Assembly (NCBI GenBank): GCA_014190515.1
Contig: BJGN01000005.1
Location: 1 to 51,693 of the forward strand
Length of the DNA: 51,693 bases
DNA from: Bacteroidota bacterium
GTDB taxonomy: Bacteria; Bacteroidota; Bacteroidia; Chitinophagales; Saprospiraceae
Direction: 5' to 3'
Shown: positions 41,118 through 50,570 of the stretch, one piece after another
How positions within the stretch are numbered: position 1 is the first letter of the stretch
Layout of the letters: each line of letters begins with the position of its first letter
The notes under the pieces: model-generated
Database searches by the model: none
What the model saw: the letters and a program-made list of their open reading frames with translations, nothing else
What the model was told of the DNA's origin: nothing
Translations under genes and position numbers: made by a program

Positions 41118-42509
41118 ATGGCATTCAGACAAGAAAAGGATAGTATCGGTTATGTTGACGTACCCGCAGAAAGGTATTGGGGAGCTCAAACTCAACGCTC
41201 TTTCGAAAATTTTAAAATTGGCGGTCACCTTATGCCCATTGAAATTATTCGGGCATTTGCTATTTTGAAAAAGGCAGCAGCGCTGACAAACAATGAGGCT
41301 GGTATTCTTGATGCTGAAAAAACAAGCTTGATTTGCCGGGTTTGTGATGAAATAAGTGAAGGTTTACTCGACGATGAGTTCCCTTTAGTCGTTTGGCAAA
41401 CAGGTTCTGGTACTCAGTCTAACATGAATCTCAATGAAGTTATCGCCAATAGAGCCCACGTATTAAAAGGGGGAAAATTAACGGATGCCAAAAAAATATT
41501 GCATCCAAACGATGATGTGAATAAGTCTCAGTCTTCCAATGACACCTTTCCTACCGCTATGTCCATCGCAGCTTATTCCTATTTAGTAAAGCATACTATA
41601 CCAGCAATCAAGCAGTTGCAAAATACATTAGACAAAAAAGCGAAGGATTTTGCCGATATTGTAAAGACAGGTAGAACGCATTGTATGGATGCAACGCCGC
41701 TAACGCTGGGTCAGGCTTTCTCTGGATTTGTTTCTCAACTAGACCATGCGGTCAGAGCTATTTCCTATACTTTACCCCATGTTGCTGAACTGGCTTTGGG
41801 AGGAACGGCGGTCGGAACTGGACTAAATACCCCGCCGGGTTATTCTGAAAATGTAGCTAAGCATATTGCTGTTTTGAGTGGTTTACCTTTTATTACCGCG
41901 GAGAATAAATTTGAATCTCTGGCTTGTCATGACGGTATTGTAGCCGCTCATGGGGCTTTGAAAACCGCGGCAGTGGCTTTAATGAAAATTGGAAATGATA
42001 TCAGATTGCTCTCCAGTGGACCGCGATCAGGTATCGGGGAAATCATTATTCCCGCCAATGAACCTGGTTCGTCGATTATGCCAGGTAAAGTGAATCCGAC
42101 GCAATCGGAGGCACTAACTATGGCAATGGCACAGGTTATGGGTAATGATGTGGCCATAAATATCGGTGGTATGAATGGTCATTTTGAGCTTAATGTTTTC
42201 AAACCCTTAATCATTTTTAATTTCCTTACCTCTGCCCGTCTTATTGCCGATGCCTGTTTGAGTTTCGATGAACATTGCGCCATAGGTATTGAAGCGAATC
42301 ATGCCCGTATTAAAATGCATCTCGATAATTCCCTGATGTTAGTTACTGCACTCAATACTAAAATAGGGTATGATAATGCTGCAGCCATAGCAAAAAAAGC
42401 TTACAACGAAAATACGACGCTGAAAGAAGCCGCCGTGAGTCTGGGACTTTTAACGCCAGAGGAATTTGACGCCTGGGTGAAGCCAGAGGATATGATTAGT
42501 GGAATGTAA
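41118..42509 (+). CDS. fumC: Fumarate hydratase, class II
   Basis: A 463-residue iron-free fumarase that hydrates fumarate to L-malate in the TCA cycle. Family signatures are '[14 protein letters not shown]', '[20 protein letters not shown]', '[19 protein letters not shown]', '[18 protein letters not shown]' and the class signature '[16 protein letters not shown]' (catalytic Ser loop). Length is typical. It stands alone with its own promoter and a terminator. The product is cytosolic and homotetrameric by family knowledge. Confidence 0.98.
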   Translation: MAFRQEKDSIGYVDVPAERYWGAQTQRSFENFKIGGHLMPIEIIRAFAILKKAAALTNNEAGILDAEKTSLICRVCDEISEGLLDDEFPLVVWQTGSGTQSNMNLNEVIANRAHVLKGGKLTDAKKILHPNDDVNKSQSSNDTFPTAMSIAAYSYLVKHTIPAIKQLQNTLDKKAKDFADIVKTGRTHCMDATPLTLGQAFSGFVSQLDHAVRAISYTLPHVAELALGGTAVGTGLNTPPGYSENVAKHIAVLSGLPFITAENKFESLACHDGIVAAHGALKTAAVALMKIGNDIRLLSSGPRSGIGEIIIPANEPGSSIMPGKVNPTQSEALTMAMAQVMGNDVAINIGGMNGHFELNVFKPLIIFNFLTSARLIADACLSFDEHCAIGIEANHARIKMHLDNSLMLVTALNTKIGYDNAAAIAKKAYNENTTLKEAAVSLGLLTPEEFDAWVKPEDMISGM

Positions 42510-42548
42510 AAGTATATTTACTTTAACAAACATTTAACCTTTAAGTAA

Positions 42549-42587
42549 CAGGCTGAATACTATTTATTTATAAAAATATTCAGCCTG
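42549..42587 (+). terminator. Intrinsic terminator after fumC
   Basis: CAGGCTGAATA (42549-42559) pairs with TATTCAGCCTG (42577-42587), 11 bp, loop of 17 nt, then TTTCACTTTACTTTT. It lies 40 nt after the fumC stop. Confidence 0.75.
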
Positions 42588-42595
42588 TTTCACTT

Positions 42596-42603
42596 TACTT
42601 TTG
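42596..42603 (+). promoter_or_regulatory. Candidate -7 element of the small ORF at 42688
   Basis: TACTTTTG (TAnnTTTG) directly after the fumC terminator, 84 nt before the small ORF. No clear -33 box. The intergenic stretch between fumC and the lipoprotein is otherwise unexplained. Confidence 0.35.
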
Positions 42604-42687
42604 TTTACCGTCTATTGCAGATTATCCATTCTCTTCGGATATTGCACTGCATTCGACATATAATCCCTTGAACAAAAAACTACAACC

Positions 42688-42771
42688 ATGATTATTTTCT
42701 CAGTATTAGTTTTAATTTTATTCGTTTTTCGTACTGAAATTTTCGGGTCAACTAAAGTAAGTCAATTCTAA
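42688..42771 (+). CDS. Candidate 27-residue membrane peptide
   Basis: ATG to TAA encodes a peptide starting MIIFSVLVLILFVFR, a single hydrophobic helix, then a polar tail 'TEIFGSTKVSQF'. A promoter-like -7 element lies 84 nt upstream, and the stop abuts the stop of the convergent lipoprotein gene (42772) without a gap. The Arg after the helix favours the tail being cytosolic. Real small membrane proteins of this size exist, but composition alone cannot prove it. Confidence 0.35.
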   Translation: MIIFSVLVLILFVFRTEIFGSTKVSQF

Positions 42772-43263
42772 TTATTGGCCTACGGCGTCGAACAATTCTT
42801 TCGTTTGTTCCATCGTAAGTTCACTGCCCAGTGCAGTTGAAATGACATAAAGTTGCGATCCTTGTACAATGACGTATCGAAAATGGTAAGTGGGTTTATC
42901 TCTGGGCACTAGTTCATAGATGAACCCATTTTCATTTTCCTCTATAATTCTGGTGAAATATACATTGTTTCTGACATCTTCAATTTGGAGATATTTATTC
43001 CATGCCAAATCTTCAGATTCTGAGGGTAAATTTTGGACAATTAACTCAAACCACGATTTTTCATCTTTGCCTTTAACAGTGACTTCAGTAATATTTCCGA
43101 CAATTCGACGGTTAATATCCACATCTTTTGGTATGTTTACATACAAAGGAATTCCATAGCTTAATAAACTCGTACTTCCTTTTTTGTGGGGCGCTTTGGC
43201 ATTACTGCAATTTTGCAGAAGTCCGAGAGAAGCGATAAGGATTAAACAAAAATTAATCTTCAT
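42772..43263 (-). CDS. Hypothetical lipoprotein
   Basis: A 163-residue protein with signal peptide and lipobox 'LGLLQNC' (Cys at about 19), so membrane anchored. The mature part has 'SYGIPLYVNIPKDVDINRRI', 'VTVKGKDEKSWFELIVQN', 'YELVPRDKPTYHFRYVIVQG' and 'MEQTKELFDAV', an alternating beta pattern with a final helix. No family recognised. A minus-strand -7-like TATTTTTG (43289-43296) is 26 nt upstream. It diverges from recN. Confidence 0.75.
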   Translation of the reverse strand: MKINFCLILIASLGLLQNCSNAKAPHKKGSTSLLSYGIPLYVNIPKDVDINRRIVGNITEVTVKGKDEKSWFELIVQNLPSESEDLAWNKYLQIEDVRNNVYFTRIIEENENGFIYELVPRDKPTYHFRYVIVQGSQLYVISTALGSELTMEQTKELFDAVGQ

Positions 43264-43269
43264 GTTTTG

Positions 43270-43296
43270 TAATTTTGAACGTTGGAAACAAAAATA
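43270..43296. promoter_or_regulatory. Divergent -7 elements between the lipoprotein and recN
   Basis: Plus-strand TAATTTTG at 43270-43277 points to recN (79 nt from its ATG), and minus-strand TATTTTTG at 43289-43296 points to the lipoprotein (26 nt from its ATG). Both match TAnnTTTG; neither has a perfect -33 TTTG at the usual distance. Confidence 0.4.
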
Positions 43297-43355
43297 GCTA
43301 TTTGGCTCGAAAATACAGGATTCTTCATTAATTCTAACAAAGGGCAGTAAAAAAC

Positions 43356-45011
43356 ATGATAAAGAAACTCCTCATTCAAAATTATGCGCTTATTGAAGCA
43401 TTGGAATTGGAATTCCCCTCCGGCTTGACAATCATTACGGGTGAAACCGGTGCTGGTAAGTCTATTCTCCTTGGTGCATTGGGACTAATTATGGGTAATA
43501 GAGCGGATTCACGTTCATTATTTGATGAAAATAAAAAATGTGTAGTTGAAGCCTATTTTTCTATAGAAAAATATGGCTTAGCCTCATTTTTTGAAAATAA
43601 TGAAATTGATTATGAAGATGATCTGATTATTCGAAGGGAATTGACCCCCGCAGGAAAATCCCGTTCTTTTATTAATGATACGCCGGTGAATTTAAAAACG
43701 CTCCAGGATTTAAGTGCAGAGCTTATAGATTTACATCAACAATTCGATACCAGCGATATACACGATCAGAATTTTCAACTAAAAATGGTTGATGCTTTGG
43801 CTGATAATGCGCATTTACTTACAAAATATAGAAAGGAATTCAGAGAATATGCCGCCCTGAAAAAGCAAAGAGACGAAATTATTAGCATGAGTCACGCTTC
43901 TCAGCGCGAAATAGAGTTCCTGAATTTTCAATGGGATGAGTTAGATAAAGCTAATCTGCAATTGGGAGAAGAAGATTCCCTGGAAGAGGAGTTGACCCGG
44001 CTTACTCATGCGGAGGATATAAAAAGAATCCTGGGGGCGACTTTTGGCCAATTAGAGGAAACCGAAATGTCTATCCTTACCCAATTATCTGATATTGCTC
44101 AGTCATTAAGCCAGGTAAGAAGATTCGATGATGCGGTGGGAAGACTGTATGAAAGGCTGGTCACTTCACAGATTGAACTGCGAGAATTAAGCCGGGATAT
44201 TGAAAACAGGTATGAGGCTATCGAATATGATCCAGATCGTTTGAAAACAGTTCAGGAAAGACTGGATATGTTGAATCGCCTCCTCAATAAACATCAGGTA
44301 GCCAATGTTGGGGAGTTAATTAAGTTTAGAGCGCAACTGGCGTCGAGGTTAGAAAGTTTTGCGAATAGGAATATGGATATTGCTGCTATTGAAGCTCGTA
44401 TTTCCCATTTACAAAGCAAATTGGAACAAGTGGCCAGTGTTTTAAATGAAAGGAGAATTGCCGTTATTCCTTCCTTTAAGGACAAAATTCATCAGAGATT
44501 GTCTCTACTGGCTCTGGAAAATGCAAGATTAGAGGTTCACTGTCAATCGGTGGAAGATCTTGGGCCAAATGGTAAGGATTCTGTATTTTTTCTTTTCGCA
44601 GCAAATAGGGGCAGTAGAATGTTGCCCATTAAAGATGTTGCCTCCGGGGGTGAACTTTCGCGCTTAGCCTTAGTAATAAAATCGCTGGTTGCCAGTGCCA
44701 TACCTTTACCTACTTTGATATTTGATGAAATTGATGCAGGTATTTCCGGAGATGTCGCCCTAAAAATGGGAAATATCCTTAGAACTTTGAGCAATGAACA
44801 TCAAGTAATAACTATTACGCATTCCCCGCAAGTGGCAGCAAAGGCCGATACCCATTATTTTGTTTACAAAGAGGAAATGCCGGAAAAAACCCTTACCTGT
44901 GTGAAATCATTAGATAAAGAGGGTAGGATATTTAGTATCGCCTCTATGTTAAGCCAAAATCCACCCAGTGCTTTTGCCATTGAAAATGCAAAAGAACTGT
45001 TAGGTCTATAA
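43356..45011 (+). CDS. recN: DNA repair ATPase RecN
   Basis: A 551-residue SMC-like protein in double-strand break repair. Walker A 'IITGETGAGKSILLGALGLI' is at the N-terminus, the Q-loop region 'LIDLHQQFDTSDIHDQNF' follows, long coiled coils occupy the middle, and the C-terminal signature 'DVASGGELSRLALVIKSL' is followed by Walker B 'TLIFDEIDAGISGDVALKMG' and 'VITITHSPQVAAKADTHYF'. Length matches the family. It is followed 45 nt later by fabI, which has its own promoter. Confidence 0.97.
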   Translation: MIKKLLIQNYALIEALELEFPSGLTIITGETGAGKSILLGALGLIMGNRADSRSLFDENKKCVVEAYFSIEKYGLASFFENNEIDYEDDLIIRRELTPAGKSRSFINDTPVNLKTLQDLSAELIDLHQQFDTSDIHDQNFQLKMVDALADNAHLLTKYRKEFREYAALKKQRDEIISMSHASQREIEFLNFQWDELDKANLQLGEEDSLEEELTRLTHAEDIKRILGATFGQLEETEMSILTQLSDIAQSLSQVRRFDDAVGRLYERLVTSQIELRELSRDIENRYEAIEYDPDRLKTVQERLDMLNRLLNKHQVANVGELIKFRAQLASRLESFANRNMDIAAIEARISHLQSKLEQVASVLNERRIAVIPSFKDKIHQRLSLLALENARLEVHCQSVEDLGPNGKDSVFFLFAANRGSRMLPIKDVASGGELSRLALVIKSLVASAIPLPTLIFDEIDAGISGDVALKMGNILRTLSNEHQVITITHSPQVAAKADTHYFVYKEEMPEKTLTCVKSLDKEGRIFSIASMLSQNPPSAFAIENAKELLGL

Positions 45012-45027
45012 ATTAGCGGGGAAATTG

Positions 45028-45035
45028 TATTTTTG
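45028..45035 (+). promoter_or_regulatory. Candidate -7 element of fabI
   Basis: TATTTTTG (TAnnTTTG) ends 21 nt before the fabI ATG at 45057. The box would lie inside the coding sequence of the longer frame that opens at 45033, which argues for the ATG start. No -33 TTTG found. Confidence 0.5.
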
Positions 45036-45056
45036 TGGCAATTTAAAATTAATAAA

Positions 45057-45860
45057 ATGGCAAATAATCTACTTGAAGGGAAAAGAGGGGTAATCTTTGG
45101 CGCCCTCGATGAAAAATCAATAGCTTGGAAAATAGCTGAACGGTGCGCAGAACAAGGTGCAAAGCTTACTTTGACCAATGCTCCTGTGGCTTTAAGGTTT
45201 GGTGAACTCGATAAACTTGCAGAGAAATTAAACGCTACCATTATTCCTGCCGACGCAACCAGTGAGGAGGATCTGGAGAATTTGTTCGTCAAGTCTCAGG
45301 AAATCTTAGGAGGTAAACTAGATTTTGTTCTTCACTCTATTGGCATGTCTTTAAATGTTCGTAAAAAAAGAGATTATACCGATTTGAACTATGACTATAT
45401 GCTCAAAACATTTGATATCTCTGCGATCTCTTTTCATAAAATGATGCAATCTCTCTGGAAATTGGATGCTATGGCGGAAGGAGGCTCTATCCTGGCGCTT
45501 ACCTACATCGCTGCGCAACGCGTTTTCCCAGATTACAACGAAATGGCTGAAAGTAAGTCTTTATTGGAATCTTTCGCGCGTAGTTTTGGTTATCATTGGG
45601 CAGTAAAAAATAAGGTGAGAGTGAATACCGTTTCTCAATCTCCAACGATGACAACGGCAGGTTCTGGTGTGAAAGGATTTGATGTTTTCTTTGATTATGC
45701 TGATAAAATGTCTCCTCTTGGAAATGCCTCCGCTGAGTCTTGCGCCGATTATTGTGTTTGTCTGTTCTCCGATTTTACACGTATGGTGACCATGCAGAAT
45801 TTATATAACGATGGCGGCTTTTCTAACATGGGCATGAATCCGGCTTTATTGGATCTCTAA
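45057..45860 (+). CDS. fabI: Enoyl-[acyl-carrier-protein] reductase (FabI)
   Basis: FabI reduces trans-2-enoyl-ACP with NADH in the last step of fatty acid elongation. The 267 residues show the short-chain dehydrogenase start 'EGKRGVIFGALDEKSIAWKI', 'LDFVLHSIGMSL', and the catalytic Tyr and Lys in 'DYNEMAESKSLLESF' (Tyr-x6-Lys), with 'KNKVRVNTVSQSPTMTTAG' closing the active site. ATG 45057 (MANNLLEGKRG) is chosen over the upstream GTG at 45033. The next gene starts one base after its TAA, so the porin-like gene is probably co-transcribed. Confidence 0.95.
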   Translation: MANNLLEGKRGVIFGALDEKSIAWKIAERCAEQGAKLTLTNAPVALRFGELDKLAEKLNATIIPADATSEEDLENLFVKSQEILGGKLDFVLHSIGMSLNVRKKRDYTDLNYDYMLKTFDISAISFHKMMQSLWKLDAMAEGGSILALTYIAAQRVFPDYNEMAESKSLLESFARSFGYHWAVKNKVRVNTVSQSPTMTTAGSGVKGFDVFFDYADKMSPLGNASAESCADYCVCLFSDFTRMVTMQNLYNDGGFSNMGMNPALLDL

Positions 45861-47882
45861 ATGCAAAAATGGTTTTTTAGGCTTCTTCCTTTGGCTATCT
45901 TCTTGATAGCCAAAGGTGAATTACTTTCCCAGCGACCTAACTTTAGTAATTCAGGGAGTGGAGGTGGGTCTTCTATGGGGCGTTCTGGTGGAACAGGGGG
46001 GAATCAAAGGGACATTGAACCCGATACTTTTCCCATGTTCTTTCATTTCCCAGGGGATAAAAATAAAGTGTATCCTTTTTTAGATAGTAGTTTAACCAAC
46101 GATTTTCATCAGCATGATCCCGCCAGAAAATCGACTTTCGAATATTTTAATTTAGGTTTTCCAGGCTCTCCCGCTTACCCAATATATTATAAACCTGTTC
46201 AAAGAAAGGGCTTCGATCTTGGTTTACACGCTTTTGATCTCTATTTGTTAACGGCAGACAGAGTACCTGCTTATTCCTTGAAGCGTGCTTTTACCCAAAC
46301 TTCTTTTTATCAGACGGGGGAGCAAAATGATGGTTTTTTTGGTATTCAGTTCAGTAGAAATTTCGCCCAGGGGATAAATTTCTCTATAGACTATAATAGG
46401 TTGAATCAAATTGGCAATGCTTCTCATTTTAGTAATCAGAAAAGTCGTACTTCTTCCCTGGGTATAAATTTTTGGATTAAGCCAGAGAAAGGTAGGTATG
46501 AAAGTTACCTGATTATGGCTCAAAATGGAATATTACAAAGGGAAAATGGAGGCATTATTGCCTTACCTGACCCCGGTGCCGATTTTTTTTCGTTGAGCCT
46601 TGCTACCGTTCAATTGAAAAATGGAGCATCTGAAATGAAACAGCAAGAGTTTAGTATCAGACAATTTTTCACTATTTTACCCCGAAAACCTACGCCCGTC
46701 CCTGTTGATTCTGCCCTTTTAAATAGAGTAAATGATTCCTTATCTCTTCGACCACGGCCTGTTCCTCCCGTGAAACCTGACACCCTGACAGGTGGGTATT
46801 TAAAATTGGCACACAGATTGGGTTGGAAAAATAGTTTTTATCTCTTTTATGACGACGCCTTGACGGAAAATAACATAAATAATTATTATAAATCATTTGC
46901 TACAGATCCAAGGGGATTGAGAAATAGAATTCAAGCTAATACACTGGACAATTCGCTTTATATTCAAACACAAATAGGAAAAAAGTGGATCGTTGATGTG
47001 GAGGCAGGACTTTCCCAGCAATTACATTTTTTAAAACTCGAACCAGGTGATTCCACCGTTCATAATCTTTCTCTTGACGGATCAGCTTCCCTTAAATATA
47101 GTGAACGATTATCGTTAAGTGGAAAAGCTAATTTTCAAATTCTTGATAATAGGGGAGATTATTTTATATCAGGAGATATGAAATTAGGATTGGGGAAATG
47201 GGGTAACATGCTTTTGACCGCATTTAATCAATTAGCCAGTCCTGATTTAATTCAAAAACAATTTTTCGTATCTCAACGGCCAATATGGGAAAATAATTTT
47301 AAAAGATCTTTGACTACTCAAATTGGTGGCGAGATGGATATAAGCCGTTTTAAAAGTAACCTAGGTTTGACCTTAAGTGTCATAGACAATGCAATATACT
47401 ATAATGTGGATGGAAAACCAGCGCAAGTGGATGCACCCGTTTCCATTCTACAGTCTAGTTATAAGCAACAAATTCAATTTGGAAAATTTAGTTGGGAAGG
47501 GATTTTTGTTTTTCAAATAACAAATCGTGAGGACGTTCTTTCTTTACCTCGATTATGGACGCGCCATACATTAAGTTTGAATACTCGTTTATTTAAGGTA
47601 CTAGAAACAAGAATGGGGGTTGAATTTCGTTATTTCACCCCATTTTCAACCTATACCTACTTTCCACTAACCGCTCAATTTCAAATAAATGGGGGTAATC
47701 CAGATGCTCCGTATCCATTGTTAGACGCATTTGCAAGCTTTAAAATTACAAAATTTAGAATTTTCCTGAAATTTGAGGACATTTCCGCTGCATTTTTGCA
47801 AACCAGATATTCTCAGGTCTATCGGTACTATTTACCGACAGGAGGACTTCGGTTTGGATTTAAATGGCGGTTTTTACAATAG
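45861..47882 (+). CDS. Putative outer-membrane porin (Porin_10-like)
   Basis: A 673-residue outer-membrane protein with an N-terminal signal peptide ('FFRLLPLAIFLIAKGELLSQ') and a Ser/Gly-rich linker ('SNSGSGGGSSMGRSGGTGG'). The rest is an array of amphipathic beta-strands typical of a beta-barrel, ending 'YYLPTGGLRFGFKWRFLQ' with a C-terminal aromatic-Gln rather than the usual Phe. The layout resembles the Bacteroidota 'putative porin' family (PF14121-like). Function not known; likely passive uptake or surface structure. It starts directly at the fabI stop (45858-45860). The convergent gene at 47888 leaves a 5-nt gap. Confidence 0.8.
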   Translation: MQKWFFRLLPLAIFLIAKGELLSQRPNFSNSGSGGGSSMGRSGGTGGNQRDIEPDTFPMFFHFPGDKNKVYPFLDSSLTNDFHQHDPARKSTFEYFNLGFPGSPAYPIYYKPVQRKGFDLGLHAFDLYLLTADRVPAYSLKRAFTQTSFYQTGEQNDGFFGIQFSRNFAQGINFSIDYNRLNQIGNASHFSNQKSRTSSLGINFWIKPEKGRYESYLIMAQNGILQRENGGIIALPDPGADFFSLSLATVQLKNGASEMKQQEFSIRQFFTILPRKPTPVPVDSALLNRVNDSLSLRPRPVPPVKPDTLTGGYLKLAHRLGWKNSFYLFYDDALTENNINNYYKSFATDPRGLRNRIQANTLDNSLYIQTQIGKKWIVDVEAGLSQQLHFLKLEPGDSTVHNLSLDGSASLKYSERLSLSGKANFQILDNRGDYFISGDMKLGLGKWGNMLLTAFNQLASPDLIQKQFFVSQRPIWENNFKRSLTTQIGGEMDISRFKSNLGLTLSVIDNAIYYNVDGKPAQVDAPVSILQSSYKQQIQFGKFSWEGIFVFQITNREDVLSLPRLWTRHTLSLNTRLFKVLETRMGVEFRYFTPFSTYTYFPLTAQFQINGGNPDAPYPLLDAFASFKITKFRIFLKFEDISAAFLQTRYSQVYRYYLPTGGLRFGFKWRFLQ

Positions 47883-47887
47883 CATCA

Positions 47888-48394
47888 TTAATGTTTTGGT
47901 TGTAAAATCCAGGAAATGGCAAAAGTTCCCGCTGCCATTAAAACAGCCATGGGCGTTCCCGGTTTGACAAGCATAAGCAAAGTGCCAAGAAATAATAAAG
48001 CAAAAACCTGATAAAAATGAGCGCCAATAATAGAGGGGAGTGTGACGGCTGGTAAAGTAAATGGTCCGTTTTTATCCATTATTTTGTTTAGTGATTTATT
48101 CAATCGAAAAATAATAACGGGAATAATAAGCAGCGTAGTAATTATTGAAATGTCGAGCCATCCTAAAAACCAGCCCCAACCTTCGTTGATTAACCCAACA
48201 CCTGAAATACTTAACAATAGGGCACCTATAGGTATGAGCCATTGAGAAATGATAGCTATTAACCAAGGTGTTTTTCTTTCTTCCAATGGTTTTTTAACAG
48301 CTGCTTTAGCCATAATTAAGGAAAGTATGGCACCTCCCCAAAGAAAAAGAGTTCCTACAATGTGTAATCCGTAAATTTTGTCGTGAAGGGTCAT
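47888..48394 (-). CDS. Small integral membrane protein (DUF2269/CopD-like)
   Basis: A 168-residue protein, mostly membrane. ATG 48394 (MTLHDKIYGLHIVGTLFLW) is better than the upstream start at 48421. Four helices are seen: 'IYGLHIVGTLFLWGGAILSL', 'LIAIISQWLIPIGALLLSIS', 'DISIITTLLIIPVIIF' and 'FYQVFALLFLGTLLMLVKPG'. His-Gly and 'GLINEGWGWFLGWLD' recall heme- or copper-linked membrane proteins of the CopD/DUF2269 type, but the match is loose. Not in an obvious operon. Confidence 0.65.
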   Translation of the reverse strand: MTLHDKIYGLHIVGTLFLWGGAILSLIMAKAAVKKPLEERKTPWLIAIISQWLIPIGALLLSISGVGLINEGWGWFLGWLDISIITTLLIIPVIIFRLNKSLNKIMDKNGPFTLPAVTLPSIIGAHFYQVFALLFLGTLLMLVKPGTPMAVLMAAGTFAISWILQPKH

Positions 48395-48452
48395 TTTTAT
48401 AATATTTAATGCAAAATACAACTAGATTTTGGCAAGAAAAAATCAAATTTTT

Positions 48453-49601
48453 TTAATATTTTCTCCAGGCTATGAAAGCTGCAAATAAAGCTAATATTCC
48501 CAGGCCATTAAAAGCGACAGAAAGCGAGAAAACTTCTCCAATCATGCCTATTACTGCTGGGCCAATCAAAAAACCAATAACACCCGAAGTGGCAATCCCA
48601 GAAATACCTATCGTCGGATTATCAGGATTTTGCATGGCGGATAAAACAAACAATAAGGGGATGATAATGGAAAAACCTATACCTGTTAAGGAAAAACCTG
48701 AAATTATACCTATCGTAAATGGTAAATTTGCTGCAAGCAAAAGGCCTCCCGCACCAATCAAAATACCATATCGCACAAGGATGATAGGTTGATAATATTT
48801 GCGCACATAATCCCCTAAGAATCGTCCTCCTGCCATAGATATTGAAAACCCGGCATATCCGAAAGTACTTAACATTACAGATACCTTCATTTCATCTCGC
48901 AGATATAAAGTACTCCAATCAGTTACTGCCCCTTCGCAGACCATAACAATGAGTCCGATGACCATCAATTTTAAAAGCCAGGGTTCGGGTATATAGAATT
49001 TTTTATTAGCTTCCCGTTTTTGTAACGGGTGAATTACATCAAAATATTTGTAAGCAAAAGCTACATAAATAGCCATAAAAATACCAATGATAGGAAGATG
49101 GATAGTTAAAGGTATTTGAGCGGTAGCAAAAATACCGGAGCTAATGATTCCCAGGAAGCCTCCCAAACTGTACATTCCATGACAGGTGGCTAATATGGGC
49201 GTATTCAGTTTGGTTTCCATTTGACTGGCGGCGGCATTGATGGAAACATTAAGCCAACTATTTGCAGCACCCATAAAAAATAGAATACTGGTAAGCATCC
49301 ATTGATTCTTTGCAAAAGGTATCAACAGAATACCCAGGCTCAAAAGCCAGCAACTTACACTAATAACCAAAGAGGGTTTCCATTTTTCACAAATGCCTGA
49401 TGCCATTTGAGCACCTAAAAAAGCCCCTGAGGCCATTCCAAAAAAACACAGGCCAATATCACTTTCCGATAAATGCAGTAAATGCTTTGTTTCGGGGATT
49501 CGTCCTATCCAATGCCCAAAACCAAAACTTAGCATGGAGAAACCTATGGTAATGGGAAATAAAACGGGATGATCCTTGCGGTAATGCCAAATAACAAGCA
49601 T
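48453..49601 (-). CDS. Major facilitator superfamily transporter (YbjJ/fucose-permease-like)
   Basis: A 382-residue transporter with about 12 hydrophobic segments, e.g. 'PITIGFSMLSFGFGHWIGRI', 'GLCFFGMASGAFLGAQMASG', 'LVISVSCWLLSLGILLIPFA', 'MVIGLIVMVCEGAVTDWSTL' and 'ATSGVIGFLIGPAVIGMIGE'. The overall layout is that of the YbjJ/FucP-like MFS branch, often sugar or drug permeases. No substrate can be read. It shares a 96-nt divergent gap with the AraC regulator, which suggests regulation by that protein. Confidence 0.88.
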   Translation of the reverse strand: MLVIWHYRKDHPVLFPITIGFSMLSFGFGHWIGRIPETKHLLHLSESDIGLCFFGMASGAFLGAQMASGICEKWKPSLVISVSCWLLSLGILLIPFAKNQWMLTSILFFMGAANSWLNVSINAAASQMETKLNTPILATCHGMYSLGGFLGIISSGIFATAQIPLTIHLPIIGIFMAIYVAFAYKYFDVIHPLQKREANKKFYIPEPWLLKLMVIGLIVMVCEGAVTDWSTLYLRDEMKVSVMLSTFGYAGFSISMAGGRFLGDYVRKYYQPIILVRYGILIGAGGLLLAANLPFTIGIISGFSLTGIGFSIIIPLLFVLSAMQNPDNPTIGISGIATSGVIGFLIGPAVIGMIGEVFSLSVAFNGLGILALFAAFIAWRKY

Positions 49602-49697
49602 TTTTTGCGCAAAATTAATCTTTCTCCCTTTAATTTCAATATTATTTATGATAGTAAAAGAGTAAACTATTGGGCAGGTTTAGTCGTTTTTGAAAGG

Positions 49698-50567
49698 ATG
49701 AAACCACAATTAGAAAAAATAAATCCAGGTTTTGGACATTCGTTTACCCTGAGATCTTTTATTCAGTCACCAGATAAAGAGGGGCCACACTGGCATTTTC
49801 ACCCTGAGTTTGAAATAGTTTATATAAGTAACGGAAGGGGAAAAAGACATATAGCTAACCATATATCCTATTATACAGAGGGAGATCTCATTTTTTTGGG
49901 CCCCAATTTACCTCATTTTGGATTTACTGAGGAGATGGCCCAAGGTGAAATTGAAATCGTTGTTCAAATGGAAGAAGGATTTCTCGGCCCTGACTTTTTT
50001 TCAATACCTGAAATGACCTTGATAAACCAGCTCTTCGAAAGGTCGAAAAAGGGCCTCATTTTTCACGGCGAAACAAAGAAAATGGTGGGAGAGCTACTCA
50101 TTTCTATGCTGGAGGTGGATCATTTTAGCAAATTATTGGGATTATTAAAGGTTTTACAAATGATGGCCGTTTCCGATGAATATGATTTGCTGCAGGTCGA
50201 AGGTTTTTCCCTTGAAGTGAATGCTCAGCATCTCACCAGAATGGAAACCATTTATCGTTACGTGGATCAGAATATCGGTGATGAAATACATTTAGAAACC
50301 GCCGCAGAAAAGGTAAATTTATCAGTGCCTGCTTTTTGTAGGTACTTCAAAAAATTAACAGGAAAAACTTTTTCACATTTTGTAAATGAAGTTCGCATTG
50401 CCCAGGCAGCAAGTTTACTAAAAGAAGAGCATTTATCAATTTCAGATGTATGTTTTGCTTGTGGATTCAATAATTTATCTTATTTTAACAAGCAATTTAG
50501 AGAAATCACTGGCCTTAATCCAAAAGCCTACAGAGCATCTAATAAAAAGTTAATTTCTGATCAATAG
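49698..50567 (+). CDS. AraC-family transcriptional regulator
   Basis: A 289-residue regulator with an N-terminal cupin sensing domain ('HWHFHPEFEIVYISNGRGKR', 'YTEGDLIFLGPNLPHFGF') and two C-terminal helix-turn-helix motifs ('LETAAEKVNLSVPAFCRYFK' then 'SISDVCFACGFNNLSYFNKQ'). The frame opens at 49569 inside the MFS gene, but ATG 49698 (MKPQLEKINPGFGHSF), 4 nt after a GAAAGG box, is the natural start and leaves a 96-nt divergent gap with the transporter. It probably controls the MFS gene in response to a small ligand. The lipoprotein gene begins 3 nt after its stop. Confidence 0.92.
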   Translation: MKPQLEKINPGFGHSFTLRSFIQSPDKEGPHWHFHPEFEIVYISNGRGKRHIANHISYYTEGDLIFLGPNLPHFGFTEEMAQGEIEIVVQMEEGFLGPDFFSIPEMTLINQLFERSKKGLIFHGETKKMVGELLISMLEVDHFSKLLGLLKVLQMMAVSDEYDLLQVEGFSLEVNAQHLTRMETIYRYVDQNIGDEIHLETAAEKVNLSVPAFCRYFKKLTGKTFSHFVNEVRIAQAASLLKEEHLSISDVCFACGFNNLSYFNKQFREITGLNPKAYRASNKKLISDQ

Positions 50568-50570
50568 AAA

